Origin: Acinetobacter piscicola
Lineage (GTDB): Bacteria; Pseudomonadota; Gammaproteobacteria; Pseudomonadales; Moraxellaceae
Assembly: GCF_002233755.1 (NCBI RefSeq)
Contig: NZ_NIFO01000001.1
Span: 1 to 64,000 of the forward strand
DNA: 64,000 nt
Reading direction: 5' to 3'
Part shown: in pieces, positions 18,217-27,270 of the stretch
Layout: each line of letters begins with the position of its first letter
Numbering within the stretch: position 1 is the first letter of the stretch
Position numbers and translations under genes: made by a program
The notes under the pieces: model-generated
Told to the model about the DNA's origin: nothing
The model's database searches: none
What the model saw: the letters and a program-made list of their open reading frames with translations, nothing else

Positions 18217-19743
18217 ATGACGCAAAATAACGCTCAATCGACTTCTGAACAACACATTTCCGAAAACGATTTAATTGCGCAGCGTCATGCCAAGTTAAAG
18301 CAAATACAAGATCAAGCAAAGCAAACAGGTGTAAGTCCATGGCCAAACACCTTTAAGCGTGAGCATTATGCGCAAGATTTACAAGAGCAATTTGCTGATA
18401 AATCTAAAGAAGAAATTGAAGCTGGTGAACAAGTTCATGTTTCTGTAGCGGGTCGTGTTATGTTGAACCGTGGTTCATTTATTGTGATCCAAGACATGAC
18501 AGGTCGTATTCAACTTTATGTACCGCGTAAAGAACTTGCTCCTGAAGTGCTTGAAACAGTTAAAAGTTTAGACCTTGGTGATATTATTGCAGTTCAAGGT
18601 TATCTTGGTCGTTCAGGCAAAGGTGATCTTTATGTACATATTGAACATTTTGAATTACTGACAAAATCACTTCGTCCACTTCCTGATAAGTTTCATGGTT
18701 TGAATGACACTGAAGTTAAATATCGTAAACGTTATTTAGACTTAATTGTGAATGAAGAAACACGTAAAACTTTTGAGATTCGTGCAAAAGTAGTGTCTGG
18801 TATTCGTTCATATCTAAGCAATGAACGTTTTATGGAAGTTGAAACACCAATGATGCATGTGATTCCAGGTGGTGCTTCTGCACGTCCTTTTGAAACACAT
18901 CATAATGCATTGGATATGCCATTATTCTTACGTATCGCACCTGAGCTTTATTTAAAACGCTTAGTGGTGGGTGGTTTTGAGCGCGTTTTTGAAATTAACC
19001 GTAATTTCCGTAATGAAGGTGTTTCAACGCGTCATAACCCAGAATTCACCATGATTGAATTCTACCAAGCTTATGCTGACTATAAAGATTTAATGGCTTT
19101 AACTGAAAGCATGCTTGAAAAATTGGCTGTCGATATTTTAGGTTCTACAGACGTGCCGTATGGTGAAGAAGTGTATAGCTTCAAAGGGCCATATAAGAAA
19201 ATTTCAATGTTTGATGCCATTCTTGAAAATAACCCAAGCTTTACACCTGAAAATGTTTCGGATCGTGAATTCTTGGCAAAATTTATTAAAGAAGAATTGA
19301 AAGAGCAAGTAAAACCGGGCTTTGGTTTGGGTAAACTTCAAACGATCGTATTTGAAGAAACGGTTGAAACGAAACTACGTCAACCGACATTCATTACAGA
19401 ATACCCAGCGGAAACTTCTCCATTGGCGCGCCGTAATGATAACAATCCGCATATTACAGATCGTTTTGAGTTCTTCATCGGTGGTCGTGAGCTTGCCAAT
19501 GGTTTCTCAGAATTAAATGATCCAATTGACCAAGCCGAACGTTTCCAAGCGCAAGTTGAAGAAAAAGATGCAGGTGATGATGAAGCAATGCACTATGATG
19601 CAGACTTTGTCGAAGCTTTAGAATATGGTTTACCGCCGACTGCAGGTGAGGGTATTGGTATCGATCGTTTGGTCATGTTGTTTGCCAATGCACCAAGTAT
19701 CCGTGATGTAATCTTGTTCCCGCATATGCGCCATAAAAATTAA
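18217..19743 (+). CDS. lysS: Lysine--tRNA ligase (class II)
   Basis: Charges tRNA-Lys in the cytoplasm. 508 residues: an N-terminal OB-fold anticodon-binding domain (about 60-165, [20 protein letters not shown]) and a class II catalytic core. Motif 2 is around [15 protein letters not shown], with [22 protein letters not shown] sequence following, and motif 3 is [20 protein letters not shown] near the end. The frame is open upstream to 18082, but ATG 18217 has GAGG about 8 nt upstream and gives the family N-terminus, so the extension is rejected. A strong terminator follows. Confidence 0.97.
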   Translation: MTQNNAQSTSEQHISENDLIAQRHAKLKQIQDQAKQTGVSPWPNTFKREHYAQDLQEQFADKSKEEIEAGEQVHVSVAGRVMLNRGSFIVIQDMTGRIQLYVPRKELAPEVLETVKSLDLGDIIAVQGYLGRSGKGDLYVHIEHFELLTKSLRPLPDKFHGLNDTEVKYRKRYLDLIVNEETRKTFEIRAKVVSGIRSYLSNERFMEVETPMMHVIPGGASARPFETHHNALDMPLFLRIAPELYLKRLVVGGFERVFEINRNFRNEGVSTRHNPEFTMIEFYQAYADYKDLMALTESMLEKLAVDILGSTDVPYGEEVYSFKGPYKKISMFDAILENNPSFTPENVSDREFLAKFIKEELKEQVKPGFGLGKLQTIVFEETVETKLRQPTFITEYPAETSPLARRNDNNPHITDRFEFFIGGRELANGFSELNDPIDQAERFQAQVEEKDAGDDEAMHYDADFVEALEYGLPPTAGEGIGIDRLVMLFANAPSIRDVILFPHMRHKN

Positions 19744-19780
19744 TAGTGATCTATTTTTAAAATAGATTTGCTATTTTCAT

Positions 19781-19814
19781 AAAAAACCGAGTGAATTGAT
19801 TCACTCGGTTTTTT
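19781..19814. terminator. Terminator after lysS
   Basis: AAAAAACCGAGTGA and TCACTCGGTTTTTT form a 14-bp stem around ATTGAT, with flanking A and T runs. It lies 38 nt after the lysS stop. Confidence 0.9.
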
Positions 19815-19970
19815 ATCTTATGACTGAGTTCGCTTTATTTTTTTGAGAAAGAATAATGTTTATCTAAGGTATCTTGAATAAAAGTTTGCGTAAGAACACA
19901 ATTTCATCATTGCAAAATTCGCACAAAGAAATTACTGTGTCACCGTAAATTAAATATGAGAAAGAAGTGC

Positions 19971-21443
19971 ATGTATTTAAGAAAATCACTTTATGCTGCT
20001 GTATTATTTGGAATGTCGTTGCCTGTGTTTGCACAAGGTATGGTATTGAACAATGAAGATATTCGTACAGATTTAAATTGGTTAAACCAACAAGGTGTGA
20101 TTCAAATCAGCACATCGACTTGGCCAATGAGTGGTGATGAAATTCAACGTGCTTTGTCTCAAGCTCAAATTTCAAATAACGCACAACAAAAAGTTATTGA
20201 TTCTATTCAAAATGCATTAAAAACGGACAATCAAACAGCAAAGTTAGGTTTGTTTGCAGAGTCTGATCAAAAAAATATTCCACAAGCTTTCGGTGATGAC
20301 ACTAAAGCGCAATATGTTGGCACTTTAGAGTTTAATGCGGGTGGTGCAAATTGGGATGCTAAGCTTCGTGTAAATGGAGAAAAAGATCCTTTAATCGACA
20401 ATGGTCACGATGTGAATGTCGAAGGTTCGTACATTGCAGGAAAGTTGTGGAATCAATGGGTGATTGCAGGTCAAATTCCCACATATTGGGGCCCTGGACA
20501 TGATGGTAGTTTGATTCGTGGTGATGCAAGCCGTCCAGTTTATGGATTTACTGTGCAACGTGCAGAGCAGAAAGCTTTTGAAACACCATGGTTATCTTGG
20601 ATTGGTCCATGGCAGTATCAAGCCTTTGGTGGTCAATTGGATGATTATACAGCAGTACCAGATGCTCGATTATTTGGATTACGTTTAACTGCACAACCGC
20701 TTCCTTATCTAGAGTTGGGTGCATCACGTATTTCTCAAATTGATGGTGAAGGTCAACCTGGTAGTTTTAGAGCTTATTGGAATGCATTTATTGGTAAAGA
20801 TAATGAATGTAATGATAGTACCTGTACTGGTGAAGGAAATGCTTCAAATCAAATCGCTGGCTTTGATGCACGTTTGAATCTACAACAATTATTGAATGTT
20901 CCTGTAAGTTTCTATGGACAATATGTTGGTGAAGATGAAGCAGGTTTATTACCATCGAAAAAAATGTATTTGGCTGGTGTAGATTATTCTTCAAGTTTTA
21001 AAAACTTACCGTACCAACTTTATGCAGAATGGGTTGATACGACCACTAATGGTGACGTAAGCGGTATCTCGTATAATCACCATATTTATACAGATGGTTT
21101 TTACCAACATGGCTTCCCACTTGGGCATGCGATGGGTGGTGATGGCGAGATGGTTTCTGTCGGTGGAGATATTCGCTTTGATGTGATGAACCGTTTATCT
21201 GGCCGTGCGATGTATGCCAAAGTGAACCAATCAGCAAGTCAATTTGGTACAGACCAAATTAATTTAGCATTTCCTGAAAATGACAAAATTAAAGCGCTTG
21301 ATGTGACTTGGACGCATTATATTAAACCGACACTGCCATTGAAAATTAATGGTTGGGTGAGTGATTCTGATCTACATGGAAATGATGGTGGTGTTTCTAT
21401 TGGTGTTGAAATCCCATTAGATAAATCATTAATTGGTTATTAA
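19971..21443 (+). CDS. Wzi-family outer membrane protein (capsule assembly/attachment type)
   Basis: About 490 residues with a clear signal peptide (MYLRKSLYAAVLFGMSLPVFA then QG). The early mature segment NNEDIRTDLNWLNQQGVI and the centre GQIPTYWGPGHDGSLIRGD are typical of the Wzi family of 18-stranded outer membrane barrels, and the rest shows alternating beta strands ending in an aromatic-poor VEIPLDKSLIGY. E. coli Wzi anchors group 1 capsule at the surface. No capsule locus is visible here, so a capsule role is family inference. ATG 19971 lies behind GAAAGAAG; the in-frame ATG 19956 has no Shine-Dalgarno. Confidence 0.82.
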   Translation: MYLRKSLYAAVLFGMSLPVFAQGMVLNNEDIRTDLNWLNQQGVIQISTSTWPMSGDEIQRALSQAQISNNAQQKVIDSIQNALKTDNQTAKLGLFAESDQKNIPQAFGDDTKAQYVGTLEFNAGGANWDAKLRVNGEKDPLIDNGHDVNVEGSYIAGKLWNQWVIAGQIPTYWGPGHDGSLIRGDASRPVYGFTVQRAEQKAFETPWLSWIGPWQYQAFGGQLDDYTAVPDARLFGLRLTAQPLPYLELGASRISQIDGEGQPGSFRAYWNAFIGKDNECNDSTCTGEGNASNQIAGFDARLNLQQLLNVPVSFYGQYVGEDEAGLLPSKKMYLAGVDYSSSFKNLPYQLYAEWVDTTTNGDVSGISYNHHIYTDGFYQHGFPLGHAMGGDGEMVSVGGDIRFDVMNRLSGRAMYAKVNQSASQFGTDQINLAFPENDKIKALDVTWTHYIKPTLPLKINGWVSDSDLHGNDGGVSIGVEIPLDKSLIGY

Positions 21444-21454
21444 ATAAGCGAAAA

Positions 21455-21472
21455 ATACCTAATTCTAGGTAT
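21455..21472 (+). promoter_or_regulatory. Dyad box upstream of candidate sRNA 1
   Basis: atacctaattctaggtat has 6-bp arms ATACCT/AGGTAT around AATTCT. The same box, with CCC/GGG instead of CCT/AGG, recurs at 21709-21726 exactly 254 bp downstream. It ends 22 nt before a -10-like TAGGAT, so its centre falls near -43, where a class II activator would bind. Confidence 0.55.
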
Positions 21473-21506
21473 ATACAGTATGTTGTTGAAATCTTAGGAT
21501 GAATTG

Positions 21507-21622
21507 GCTTCTTTAATAAACCTTAGTTAAAGAAGTTATTCCTACCCTCAAAGCTTGAGTTGTTTTACAAGTCTTGCTTTGAACTTTTATAGACTTATTT
21601 TGAATAAAATAAGTCTTTTTTT
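21507..21622 (+). ncRNA. Candidate small RNA, tandem unit 1
   Basis: A -10-like TAGGAT (21495-21500) is followed at the expected distance by the hairpin CTTCTTTAA/TTAAAGAAG (21508-21535). Next come a C-rich stretch cctaccctc, a second possible hairpin CAAAGC/GCTTTG, and the terminator GACTTATTT/AAATAAGTC plus seven Ts (21592-21622). The 116-nt length and the order of parts are repeated by unit 2, 254 bp downstream. No open frame. The transcript is predicted, not shown. Confidence 0.6.
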
Positions 21623-21708
21623 ATTGCTAAAAATTCATTTTAAGATATGCAGTTTTGTTAAATTGAAAGAGAAATTTTACTATTCTAAAGTAAATTTTTT
21701 ATAAAAAA

Positions 21709-21726
21709 ATACCCAATTCTAGGGAT
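21709..21726 (+). promoter_or_regulatory. Dyad box upstream of candidate sRNA 2
   Basis: atacccaattctagggat repeats the box of unit 1 with both arms changed in step (CCT/AGG to CCC/GGG), which keeps the symmetry. It ends 22 nt before TATGAT (21749-21754), a good -10, with no recognisable -35; this is what an activator-dependent promoter would look like. Confidence 0.55.
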
Positions 21727-21760
21727 ATCCTTGAGTAATTTTTTTAACTATGATTAAACA

Positions 21761-21876
21761 ACTTCTTTAGCATGACTTTAATTAAAATAAAGAAGGGTAT
21801 CAACTTTAAGTACAAGACCTCCACTTTGTACTTTATGTGCAAATGATCGCTTACTTGAGAGGGTAAGCTTTTTTTT
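21761..21876 (+). ncRNA. Candidate small RNA, tandem unit 2
   Basis: The predicted start lies just before the hairpin CTTCTTTA/TAAAGAAG (21762-21795). A second hairpin AAGTACAAG/CTTTGTACTT (21808-21833) presents the loop ACCTCCA, complementary to a Shine-Dalgarno. The terminator GCTTAC/GTAAGC plus eight Ts ends at 21876. Length and layout equal those of unit 1. It points toward the convergent GNAT gene and ends about 45 nt before it. Confidence 0.6.
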
Positions 21877-21921
21877 GTCTGTAATTTCATTGCTTTATTG
21901 TTCTAATCTTTATTTTAGTAC

Positions 21922-22365
21922 CTATAACGTATGTTTATATTGAATAAACCCAGTTTTACTGGCAATACGGTCATAAAGTTGTTGCGCTGTGTGATTCGAC
22001 TCTTGAGTGAGCCAATAAACTCGATCAAATTTACCCGCGCAAGCTTGGTAACAATGTCCAATTAACTTTCGCACTATGCCTTGATTTCTAAAATGTTCGT
22101 CTACATACAAATCTTGCAAGTAACAATAAGGTAAAGCTGTCCATGTGCTTAAATGTGAATTTAAATGAGCAAAACCAACGACATTCTCACCCACTTTTAT
22201 TGCAAAACCAAATATATCTACCTGTTCAGGATTTGTGATTCGCTTCCAAGATAATCTTATTTGTTCATCGCTCAATTGTGTTTTATAAAAAGTTAAGTAG
22301 CTTTGCCAAAGTGGAAGCCATTGTTCAAAATTAATCTCTTCTAATGCGATAATTTGTGTGTTCAT
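21922..22365 (-). CDS. GNAT family N-acetyltransferase
   Basis: A 147-residue GCN5-type acetyltransferase. The acetyl-CoA-binding core is LQDLYVDEHFRNQGIVRKLI (about 83-102), where RNQGIVRKL replaces the usual R/Q-x-x-G-x-G/A loop. The C-terminal part WLTQESNHTAQQLYDRIAS is the usual motif B helix with the N-x-x-A-x-x-L-Y signature. It resembles YhdJ/YncA-like small-molecule or polyamine acetylators; substrate unknown. ATG 22365 lies in an AT-rich leader divergent from cysD. Confidence 0.82.
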   Translation of the reverse strand: MNTQIIALEEINFEQWLPLWQSYLTFYKTQLSDEQIRLSWKRITNPEQVDIFGFAIKVGENVVGFAHLNSHLSTWTALPYCYLQDLYVDEHFRNQGIVRKLIGHCYQACAGKFDRVYWLTQESNHTAQQLYDRIASKTGFIQYKHTL

Positions 22366-22444
22366 TGCAAACTCTAAATTTTGTTTATGATGTTTTTATA
22401 TATCAATATAAAAAAACAAGCAAAAGAATTGCAGTGTAAATCAC

Positions 22445-22450
22445 TATAAT
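22445..22450 (+). promoter_or_regulatory. Likely -10 element of the cysD promoter
   Basis: A perfect TATAAT stands 57 bp before the cysD start, with no good -35 at 16-18 bp. The absence of a -35 would fit dependence on an activator such as CysB, but this is inference. A 5-bp hairpin with six Ts (22469-22489) lies in the leader. Confidence 0.4.
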
Positions 22451-22506
22451 GAATATAAATTTTAATATGTGTAATAAGTACACTTTTTTGTGAGCTGGTG
22501 CTGTCA

Positions 22507-23421
22507 ATGTCTATATCTGAGGAAAGACTCACTCATCTAAAACAGCTTGAGGCTGAGAGTATTCATATTATCCGTGAAGTTGCTGCTGAATTTGAAAATC
22601 CAGTAATGCTTTACTCTATCGGGAAAGACTCAGCAGTGATGCTGCATCTTGCTTTAAAAGCATTTTATCCTGCAAAACTTCCTTTCCCACTGTTGCATGT
22701 TGACACAGGTTGGAAGTTTAAAGACATGATCACATTCCGTGACAACATGGCGAAAGAACATGGTTTTGATCTTATTGTCCATCAAAACAAAGAAGGTCGT
22801 GATGCAGGTGTAAACCCATTTGATTATGGTAGCTCTAAATATACTGACATCATGAAAACCCAAGGCTTAAAACAAGCTTTGGACAAGTATCAGTTTGATG
22901 CTGCATTTGGTGGTGCACGCCGTGATGAAGAAAAATCACGTGCCAAAGAGCGTGTTTATTCTTTCCGTGATTCTAAACACCGTTGGGATCCTAAAAACCA
23001 ACGTCCGGAATTGTGGAACCTTTACAATGGTAAAGTGAATAAAGGCGAAAGTATTCGTGTATTCCCATTGTCAAACTGGACTGAGTTAGACATTTGGCAA
23101 TATATCTACCAAGAAAGTATTCCTTTGGTTCCTTTATATTTAGCTGCTGAACGTCCAGTGGTTGAACGTAGCGGTACACTGATCATGGTTGATGATGAGC
23201 GTATGCGCTTAAAAGAAGGCGAAGTTCCGCAAATGAAATCGGTACGTTTCCGTACTTTAGGCTGTTATCCATTGACAGGTGCAGTTGAATCTACTGCAAC
23301 GACATTGCCTGAAATTATCCAAGAAATGCTTTTAGCTACGAGTTCAGAGCGTCAAGGTCGTATGATTGACCATGATGAAGCTGGCTCGATGGAAAAGAAA
23401 AAGCAAGAAGGTTATTTCTAA
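22507..23421 (+). CDS. cysD: Sulfate adenylyltransferase subunit 2
   Basis: Forms APS from sulfate and ATP with the GTPase subunit CysN, the first step of sulfate assimilation. 304 residues. The PP-loop ATP-pyrophosphatase motif is [18 protein letters not shown] (about 34-51); [15 protein letters not shown] and [16 protein letters not shown] are typical of CysD, as is the C-terminal [14 protein letters not shown] 22507 ([20 protein letters not shown]) lines up with the E. coli N-terminus; the GTG at 22498 is less likely. A 175-bp gap holding a C-rich repeat separates it from cysN, unlike the tight spacing seen in enterics. Confidence 0.95.
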   Translation: MSISEERLTHLKQLEAESIHIIREVAAEFENPVMLYSIGKDSAVMLHLALKAFYPAKLPFPLLHVDTGWKFKDMITFRDNMAKEHGFDLIVHQNKEGRDAGVNPFDYGSSKYTDIMKTQGLKQALDKYQFDAAFGGARRDEEKSRAKERVYSFRDSKHRWDPKNQRPELWNLYNGKVNKGESIRVFPLSNWTELDIWQYIYQESIPLVPLYLAAERPVVERSGTLIMVDDERMRLKEGEVPQMKSVRFRTLGCYPLTGAVESTATTLPEIIQEMLLATSSERQGRMIDHDEAGSMEKKKQEGYF

Positions 23422-23429
23422 CTGTTTTT

Positions 23430-23560
23430 ATAAATCTCCTCCTAAGCCTTTCTTTGAAAGAGGGGTTACTCCTAAATCAAAATGGAGACAAAGCCCTTTT
23501 TAAGTAAAGGACAAAGTCTCCCTTAACAAAGGGAGATTTAGAGGGATTAAAGAGATTTAA
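23430..23560. repeat. C-rich hairpin repeat between cysD and cysN
   Basis: Contains ctcctcctaagcctttctttgaaagagg, then gtctcccttaacaaagggagatttagaggg, each able to fold (ctccctttg-type arms facing caaagggag). It belongs to the same family as 63061-63164 and the interior of 15895-16015. No coding potential seen. As RNA it would fold inside the cysDN transcript. Confidence 0.6.
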
Positions 23561-23596
23561 AAAACCGATTTCAACGAATTTGTGGAGTTTTGAGCA

Positions 23597-25210
23597 ATGT
23601 CTCATCAATCAGAGTTAATTAGCCAAGACATCTTGGCATATTTAAAACAGCATGAAAATAAAGACCTTTTGCGCTTTCTAACTTGCGGTAACGTAGACGA
23701 TGGTAAATCAACGTTAATCGGTCGTTTGCTTTACGATTCAAAATTAATTTATGAAGATCAGTTGCAAGCGGTTACTCGTGACTCGAAGAAAGTAGGTACG
23801 ACAGGTGATGCACCAGATTTGGCATTACTTGTAGACGGTCTACAAGCTGAGCGTGAGCAGGGTATTACTATTGATGTGGCTTATCGTTATTTCTCAACTG
23901 AAAAACGTAAGTTCATCATTGCAGACACACCTGGGCATGAGCAATATACTCGTAACATGGCAACAGGTGCATCGACTGCTGATTTGGCGATTATCCTGAT
24001 TGATGCACGTTACGGCGTACAAACTCAGACTCGTCGTCATACCTTTATTGCGAGCCTATTGGGTATTCGCAATATTGTTGTTGCGATTAACAAAATGGAT
24101 TTGGTTGAGTTTTCAGAAGCTCGTTTTAACGAAATCCAGGTGGAATATGAGAACTTTATCAATCAGTTAGGTGATCGTAAACCTGCCAATATCATCTTTA
24201 CGCCAATTTCAGCGTTAAATGGTGATAATGTTGTTAATCCATCACCAAATACGCCTTGGTATACAGGCAAAACCTTGATGAATACCCTAGAAACGGTTGA
24301 AATTACACGTGATACCAGTGCGCATGAATTCCGTTTCCCTGTGCAGTACGTCAACCGTCCAAATCTTGATTTCCGTGGTTTCTGTGGAACGATTGCTCTA
24401 GGTGAAATTAAAGTTGGCGATGAAATCGTGGCTTTACCATCAGGCAAGAAATCAACAGTTAAAGAGATTGTGACTTTTGATGGCAATCTTGAACATGCGA
24501 TTGCAGGTCAAGCTGTGACTTTGACATTGAACGATGAGATTGATATTTCACGTGGTAATGTCTTGGTCAAAGCAGGCGAACAACCATTATTGTCTCGTTC
24601 TGTACGTGCTTCTGTGGTGTGGATGACCGACCAGCCTTTGGTGATTGGTAAGTTATATAACATCAAGATTGGTACTCAAACCATTCCTGCGAAAGTATCT
24701 AAAATCAACTATCGTACCAATGTGAATACGCTTGAGCATACTCAGGTTGATCAGCTTGAATTGAATGCGATTGCAGATATCGACGTTGAGTTCGATGCAC
24801 CTGTGGTATTTGACCGTTATCAAGACAGTCGTTATACAGGTTCGTTTATTTTTATCGACCGTTTAAGCAATGTGACTGTTGGCGCTGGTATGGTTGAAGC
24901 CGCAGTTGAATGGACTGCACACAATGAACCTGTCACTGCTGAAGATCGTGCTGCTCGTTTAGGTCAAAAACCTGCTGTAGTGGCTGTATCTACTCAAGCA
25001 CTTGAAAATGCTCAAGCACTTGAAAGCTTGTTGATTCAACAGGGTGTAGTTGCGATTGCAAAAGCAGGTCTGTCTGCTGAGCAAGTTGCCTTACTTCGTC
25101 AGACGGGTATCGTGGTGATTACCGATGTTGAACAGGGTGCAGATGTTGTATTTGCACAAGATGCTGTTGAAGAATTGGCTGAGAAAATTGTGGAATTGGT
25201 TCGTCTGTAA
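23597..25210 (+). CDS. cysN: Sulfate adenylyltransferase subunit 1 (GTPase)
   Basis: GTP hydrolysis by this subunit drives APS formation by CysD. 537 residues with an EF-Tu-like layout: G1 [19 protein letters not shown] (about 27-45), G3 [17 protein letters not shown] and G4 NKMDL, followed by two beta-barrel domains. There is no C-terminal APS kinase (CysC) domain; instead the last 90 residues contain a degenerate segment ([17 protein letters not shown]...VELVRL) typical of stand-alone CysN proteins with a short CysC-like tail. Start ATG follows GTGGAG. A terminator follows. Confidence 0.94.
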   Translation: MSHQSELISQDILAYLKQHENKDLLRFLTCGNVDDGKSTLIGRLLYDSKLIYEDQLQAVTRDSKKVGTTGDAPDLALLVDGLQAEREQGITIDVAYRYFSTEKRKFIIADTPGHEQYTRNMATGASTADLAIILIDARYGVQTQTRRHTFIASLLGIRNIVVAINKMDLVEFSEARFNEIQVEYENFINQLGDRKPANIIFTPISALNGDNVVNPSPNTPWYTGKTLMNTLETVEITRDTSAHEFRFPVQYVNRPNLDFRGFCGTIALGEIKVGDEIVALPSGKKSTVKEIVTFDGNLEHAIAGQAVTLTLNDEIDISRGNVLVKAGEQPLLSRSVRASVVWMTDQPLVIGKLYNIKIGTQTIPAKVSKINYRTNVNTLEHTQVDQLELNAIADIDVEFDAPVVFDRYQDSRYTGSFIFIDRLSNVTVGAGMVEAAVEWTAHNEPVTAEDRAARLGQKPAVVAVSTQALENAQALESLLIQQGVVAIAKAGLSAEQVALLRQTGIVVITDVEQGADVVFAQDAVEELAEKIVELVRL

Positions 25211-25228
25211 GAGATTGGATGGATTGAT

Positions 25229-25260
25229 AAACCCGCCGTGAGGCGGGTTTTTGTTTTTTT
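25229..25260 (+). terminator. Terminator after cysN
   Basis: AAACCCGCC and GGCGGGTTT form a 9-bp GC-rich stem around GTGA, followed by a T-rich run interrupted by one G. It separates cysN from the toxin-antitoxin pair. Confidence 0.9.
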
Positions 25261-25390
25261 AATAACTGATGTTACCTACCCCCAAAAATATGGTTACTGC
25301 GTAATATTAGTTAATAAGAAAAATAAACAATAAGTTGAATTTTCAAAAAGTAACCCAATAAAAATAATCACAAGCTTCATGGATGATCCT

Positions 25391-26026
25391 ATGACTATAC
25401 CGCTTAATCCTGATTTATATCATATCGTGCATATTGATAAATTATCTTCAATTATATCAAATGGTTTGTTATCAGATAGTCTTGTGTCACAAAAGCAGTT
25501 TGGTGGTACGGTAATAGGTTTAAACCATATTAAACAAAGACGTTTAGTTGATTTAACTTTTAGTTGTTATCCTGATTTACATGTTGGTGAATGTGTTCCA
25601 TTTTATTTTTGTCCTAGATCTGTAATGCTTTATATGATTCATCAAGGCAGTTCACAACTTGCATATAATGATGGACAATCTCAAATCATTCATTTGAGGT
25701 TTGAGATGGATGAGTGTATTCAATGGGCTGTACGTAGTTTAAAGCGTTGGGTTTTTACTTCAACAAATGCAGGTTCTAGGTTTTTTGAAGACTTCAATAA
25801 TTTAAATGACTTAAATAAGTTGGATTGGGAGGCTATTTTAAGTCGATATTGGAGTAGTTGCAGAGAATATAAACAAGCAGAATTTTTGATTGAAAATTTG
25901 GTTCCTTGGTGTTTAGTTAAAGAGATAGGTGTTAAAAATCAGGTTGTGTTTAATCAAGTAACTACTTTATTAGTTGGGCAAAGTCATAGACCACATGTTA
26001 GAATTCAACCTGATTGGTATTATTGA
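25391..26026 (+). CDS. darT: DarT-like DNA ADP-ribosyltransferase toxin
   Basis: DarT toxins attach ADP-ribose to thymine bases in single-stranded DNA, halting replication. The 211-residue protein opens with YHIVHIDKLSSIISNGLL, the family start, and has ECVPFYFCPRSVMLYMIHQG (NAD-binding region with an Arg) and YKQAEFLIENLVPW, in which Glu164 is the expected catalytic residue. It is followed 9 bp later by a macrodomain antitoxin, the defining partner. ATG 25391 has GGA 7 nt upstream; ATG 25379 is the alternative. Codons such as ATA and AGA are more frequent than in the neighbours. DarTG systems can abort phage infection in other bacteria; that role here is inferred. Confidence 0.88.
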   Translation: MTIPLNPDLYHIVHIDKLSSIISNGLLSDSLVSQKQFGGTVIGLNHIKQRRLVDLTFSCYPDLHVGECVPFYFCPRSVMLYMIHQGSSQLAYNDGQSQIIHLRFEMDECIQWAVRSLKRWVFTSTNAGSRFFEDFNNLNDLNKLDWEAILSRYWSSCREYKQAEFLIENLVPWCLVKEIGVKNQVVFNQVTTLLVGQSHRPHVRIQPDWYY

Positions 26027-26035
26027 GATTTCGTT

Positions 26036-27073
26036 ATGATTAAATTCACTCATGGCGACATATTAAAAGCAGACGTCGAAGTTATTGTAAATACAGTTAA
26101 TTGTGTAGGTGTAATGGGAAGAGGCATAGCTCTTCAATTTAAAAAAGCATGGCCAGAAAACTTTAAACAATATGCTTTAGCTTGTAAGCGAAATGAAGTA
26201 ATACCTGGAAAAATGTTTATTTTTGAAACATTAGGGCTTACAAATCCAAAATTTATTATTAATTTTCCAACAAAAAGACATTGGAAAGGTGCAAGTCGTT
26301 TAGAAGATATTGAGGCAGGTTTAGAGAGCTTAGTTACAGAAATAAAAAGCAAAAAAATAGGTTCCATTGCAATTCCACCATTAGGTGCTGGATTAGGCGG
26401 TTTGGATTGGGATGTTGTAAAAAAGAAAATAGTTAAACATTTAGATGGCTTACCTGATGTTGATATTCTTGTTTATGAGCCATTAAATTTAGATGCAAAC
26501 ATTGAGAAAGTAATCAATAGAGAAGTACCAAAGATGACTCCTGGTCGTGCAATCTTAATTGAATTAATACAACGGTATTTGAAAGGTCTATTGGATCCTT
26601 TTGTATCACTGTTAGAGGTTCAAAAACTTTTGTATTTTTTGCAAGAAGTTGGAGAGCCATTAAGGCTGAACTATAAAAAAGCACACTATGGGCCTTATGC
26701 TAATAACTTAAGACATGTATTAAATGTAATGGAAGGGCACTACATTCATGGTTATGAGGATGGAGGAGATGATCCTTCAAAAACTTTAATTTTAGTACCA
26801 GGAGCTATTGAAGAAGCGCAAAAATTTTTGAAAAATTATCCTGAGACGTTGAAGCGTTTTGAAAAAGTTATAGATATAGTCGATGGTTTTGAAAGTAGAT
26901 ATGGATTGGAGTTGTTAGCATCTGTTCATTGGATTGCTAAATATGAGGGGGCTAGTGATATGGATGATTTAGTGCAAAAAGTTCATAATTGGAACCTAAA
27001 TAAAAAGAATTTTACACCCCGACAAATTGGTATTGCATATAAAAACTTACAAAATAATTGTGTAATTTCTTAA
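26036..27073 (+). CDS. darG: DarG-like macrodomain antitoxin
   Basis: Removes ADP-ribose from DNA and also binds DarT. Residues 1-155 are a macrodomain: ITHGDILKADVEVIVNTVNC-like opening (here FTHGDILKADVEVIVNTVNC), the GVMGRGIALQFK loop and IAIPPLGAGLGGLDW. Residues about 170-340 are a helical second domain with LEVQKLLYFLQEVGEPLRLNY and KAHYGPYANNLRHVL, which resembles DUF4065/Panacea-type antitoxin domains and is probably the toxin-binding part. 345 residues, as for known DarG. ATG 26036 lies 9 bp after darT, so the genes are cotranscribed. A short terminator follows. Confidence 0.9.
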   Translation: MIKFTHGDILKADVEVIVNTVNCVGVMGRGIALQFKKAWPENFKQYALACKRNEVIPGKMFIFETLGLTNPKFIINFPTKRHWKGASRLEDIEAGLESLVTEIKSKKIGSIAIPPLGAGLGGLDWDVVKKKIVKHLDGLPDVDILVYEPLNLDANIEKVINREVPKMTPGRAILIELIQRYLKGLLDPFVSLLEVQKLLYFLQEVGEPLRLNYKKAHYGPYANNLRHVLNVMEGHYIHGYEDGGDDPSKTLILVPGAIEEAQKFLKNYPETLKRFEKVIDIVDGFESRYGLELLASVHWIAKYEGASDMDDLVQKVHNWNLNKKNFTPRQIGIAYKNLQNNCVIS

Positions 27074-27095
27074 ACTATCGAAAGGTAGTTTTTTA
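27073..27095 (+). terminator. Short terminator after darG
   Basis: ACTATC and GGTAGT close a GAAA tetraloop, followed by six Ts. The stem includes the last base of the darG stop codon. Confidence 0.65.
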
Positions 27096-27270
27096 TTGAT
27101 AGATTGATGTGAGATGATTAAGCTTTATTAACAGAATTTTATAGAGACCTAGTTAAAATATGAATTACTTTTAAACCTTTCATACATAAGTCCACTATTC
27201 TTCAAAGCCACAAAGTTTTATGTTTCTATACATAAAACTTGAAAAGTATTGAAAGACTTAGGAGCGAACA

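Noticed and set aside
23430..23560. CRISPR-like array in the cysD-cysN gap
   Set aside because: The short repeats are inverted hairpins and not evenly spaced direct repeats; no cas gene is present.
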